NCBI GenBank assembly: GCA_046349775.1
Contig: JAXMBS010000003.1
Coordinates: 62,001 to 126,000 of the forward strand
Direction of reading: 5' to 3'
From: JAEUIG01 sp046349775
Lineage (GTDB): Bacteria > Planctomycetota > Planctomycetia > Planctomycetales > Planctomycetaceae
DNA length: 64,000 bases
Below, piece after piece: positions 63,554 through 64,000 of this stretch; within the stretch, counting starts at the first letter, position 1; every line of letters begins with the position of its first letter. The notes beneath the pieces were generated by a model that was not told where the DNA came from, did not search any database, and saw only the letters and a program-made list of their open reading frames with translations. The position numbers were made by a program, and so were the translations under genes.

Positions 63554-64000
63554 ATGCCCGCTCCCCGCATCCTGGCGATTCACGCCCATCCGGACGACAT
63601 CGAGTTCCAGTGCGCCGGCACGCTGGCGCTCCTCAAGGAGCGGGGCTGCACAATCGCGATGGCGACCATGACGGCGGGCGACTGCGGCAGCGCGGAACTC
63701 GGTCCGGACGAAATCTCCGCCGTGCGCCGCGGCGAAGCCCGCGCCGCGGCCGCACTGCTCGGCGCGGAGTACACGTGCCTCGAGTTCAAAGACCTCGCCA
63801 TCTGCGTCGACAACGACAGCCGCCGCCGCGTGACGGAAGTTGTTCGCCGCACCCGCCCCGACATCGTGATCACCGCACCCCCGGTCGACTACATGTCGGA
63901 CCATGAGCTGACCAGCCGGCTCGTGCGGGATGCCACGTTCAATGCGTCGTGTCCGAATTACGTCACACAGCAATGGGACCCGGCGCCGGCCACCGGTCGG
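63554..64000 (+). CDS. PIG-L (LmbE-like) deacetylase, truncated by the window end
   Basis: The first 149 residues are present and stay open to the edge. ILAIHAHPDDIEFQCAGTLA contains the Zn-binding AHPDD motif. MTAGDCGSAELGPDEISAVR and EARAAAALLGAEYTCLEFKD follow, then DIVITAPPVDYMSDHELTSR with the third zinc-ligand histidine. The family removes N-acetyl groups from GlcNAc-type substrates (GlcNAc-PI, mycothiol, bacillithiol); the planctomycete substrate is not known. The ATG at 63554 fits the family start. Confidence 0.88.
   Translation, partial: MPAPRILAIHAHPDDIEFQCAGTLALLKERGCTIAMATMTAGDCGSAELGPDEISAVRRGEARAAAALLGAEYTCLEFKDLAICVDNDSRRRVTEVVRRTRPDIVITAPPVDYMSDHELTSRLVRDATFNASCPNYVTQQWDPAPATGR

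Overview
The window looks like a high-GC (by eye about 60-65%) chromosomal segment of a planctomycete, probably in or near the Planctomycetaceae. The case rests on a DUF1501 protein, many secreted or lipoprotein orphans, a cytochrome b fused to two cytochrome c domains beside a Rieske protein, an mraZ with no division cluster, a single-gene-style organisation with wide gaps, and families of short intergenic repeats. I see no phage, IS element or CRISPR array.

Layout. 0-5.5 kb: a partial gene, a lipoprotein, an MFS transporter, a badly broken coiled-coil gene, a membrane protein and a Cys/Ala/Pro-rich secreted protein. 5.6-11.8 kb (minus strand): DMT transporter, two related lipoproteins, DUF2752 protein, tsaD, S41 peptidase, small anchored protein. 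12-17.5 kb: orphans, HtrA-like protease, DksA/TraR protein, UbiA prenyltransferase. 17.8-23.4 kb (plus strand): a cassette of three small helical proteins sharing a W-x7-F signature, followed by a large membrane FtsK/SpoIIIE ATPase, a likely type VII-like secretion locus. 23.5-34.6 kb: enolase-superfamily enzyme, RNase PH, GNAT, HemQ, cytochrome bc genes, NrnA-like DHH protein, RibF, DUF1569. 34.7 kb: tRNA-Asp. 35-46 kb: mraZ with its operator, glycosyltransferase, Hsp70 with a zinc ribbon, PRPP synthetase, PLD-like nuclease, aminotransferase, CPBP protease. 46-53 kb: BatA/VWA protein, NusG-like factor, polysaccharide export lipoprotein and companions. 53-64 kb: Gfo/Idh oxidoreductase, 2-hydroxyacid dehydrogenase, MazG, DUF1501, methyltransferase, rhamnulokinase, HU-like protein and a truncated PIG-L deacetylase.

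Two patterns run through the window. First, many intergenic stretches are degenerate tandem words with a 7-bp (sometimes 8- or 9-bp) period. The word differs from place to place, and most of them abut a start or stop codon. Second, at least eight genes, including the normally conserved tsaD, carry small frameshifts, several at runs of G or C, while 21.1-46.4 kb is clean. This points to sequencing or assembly indels rather than gene death. Start sites were chosen from ribosome binding sites, signal peptides and spacing; functions are inferred from motifs read by eye.
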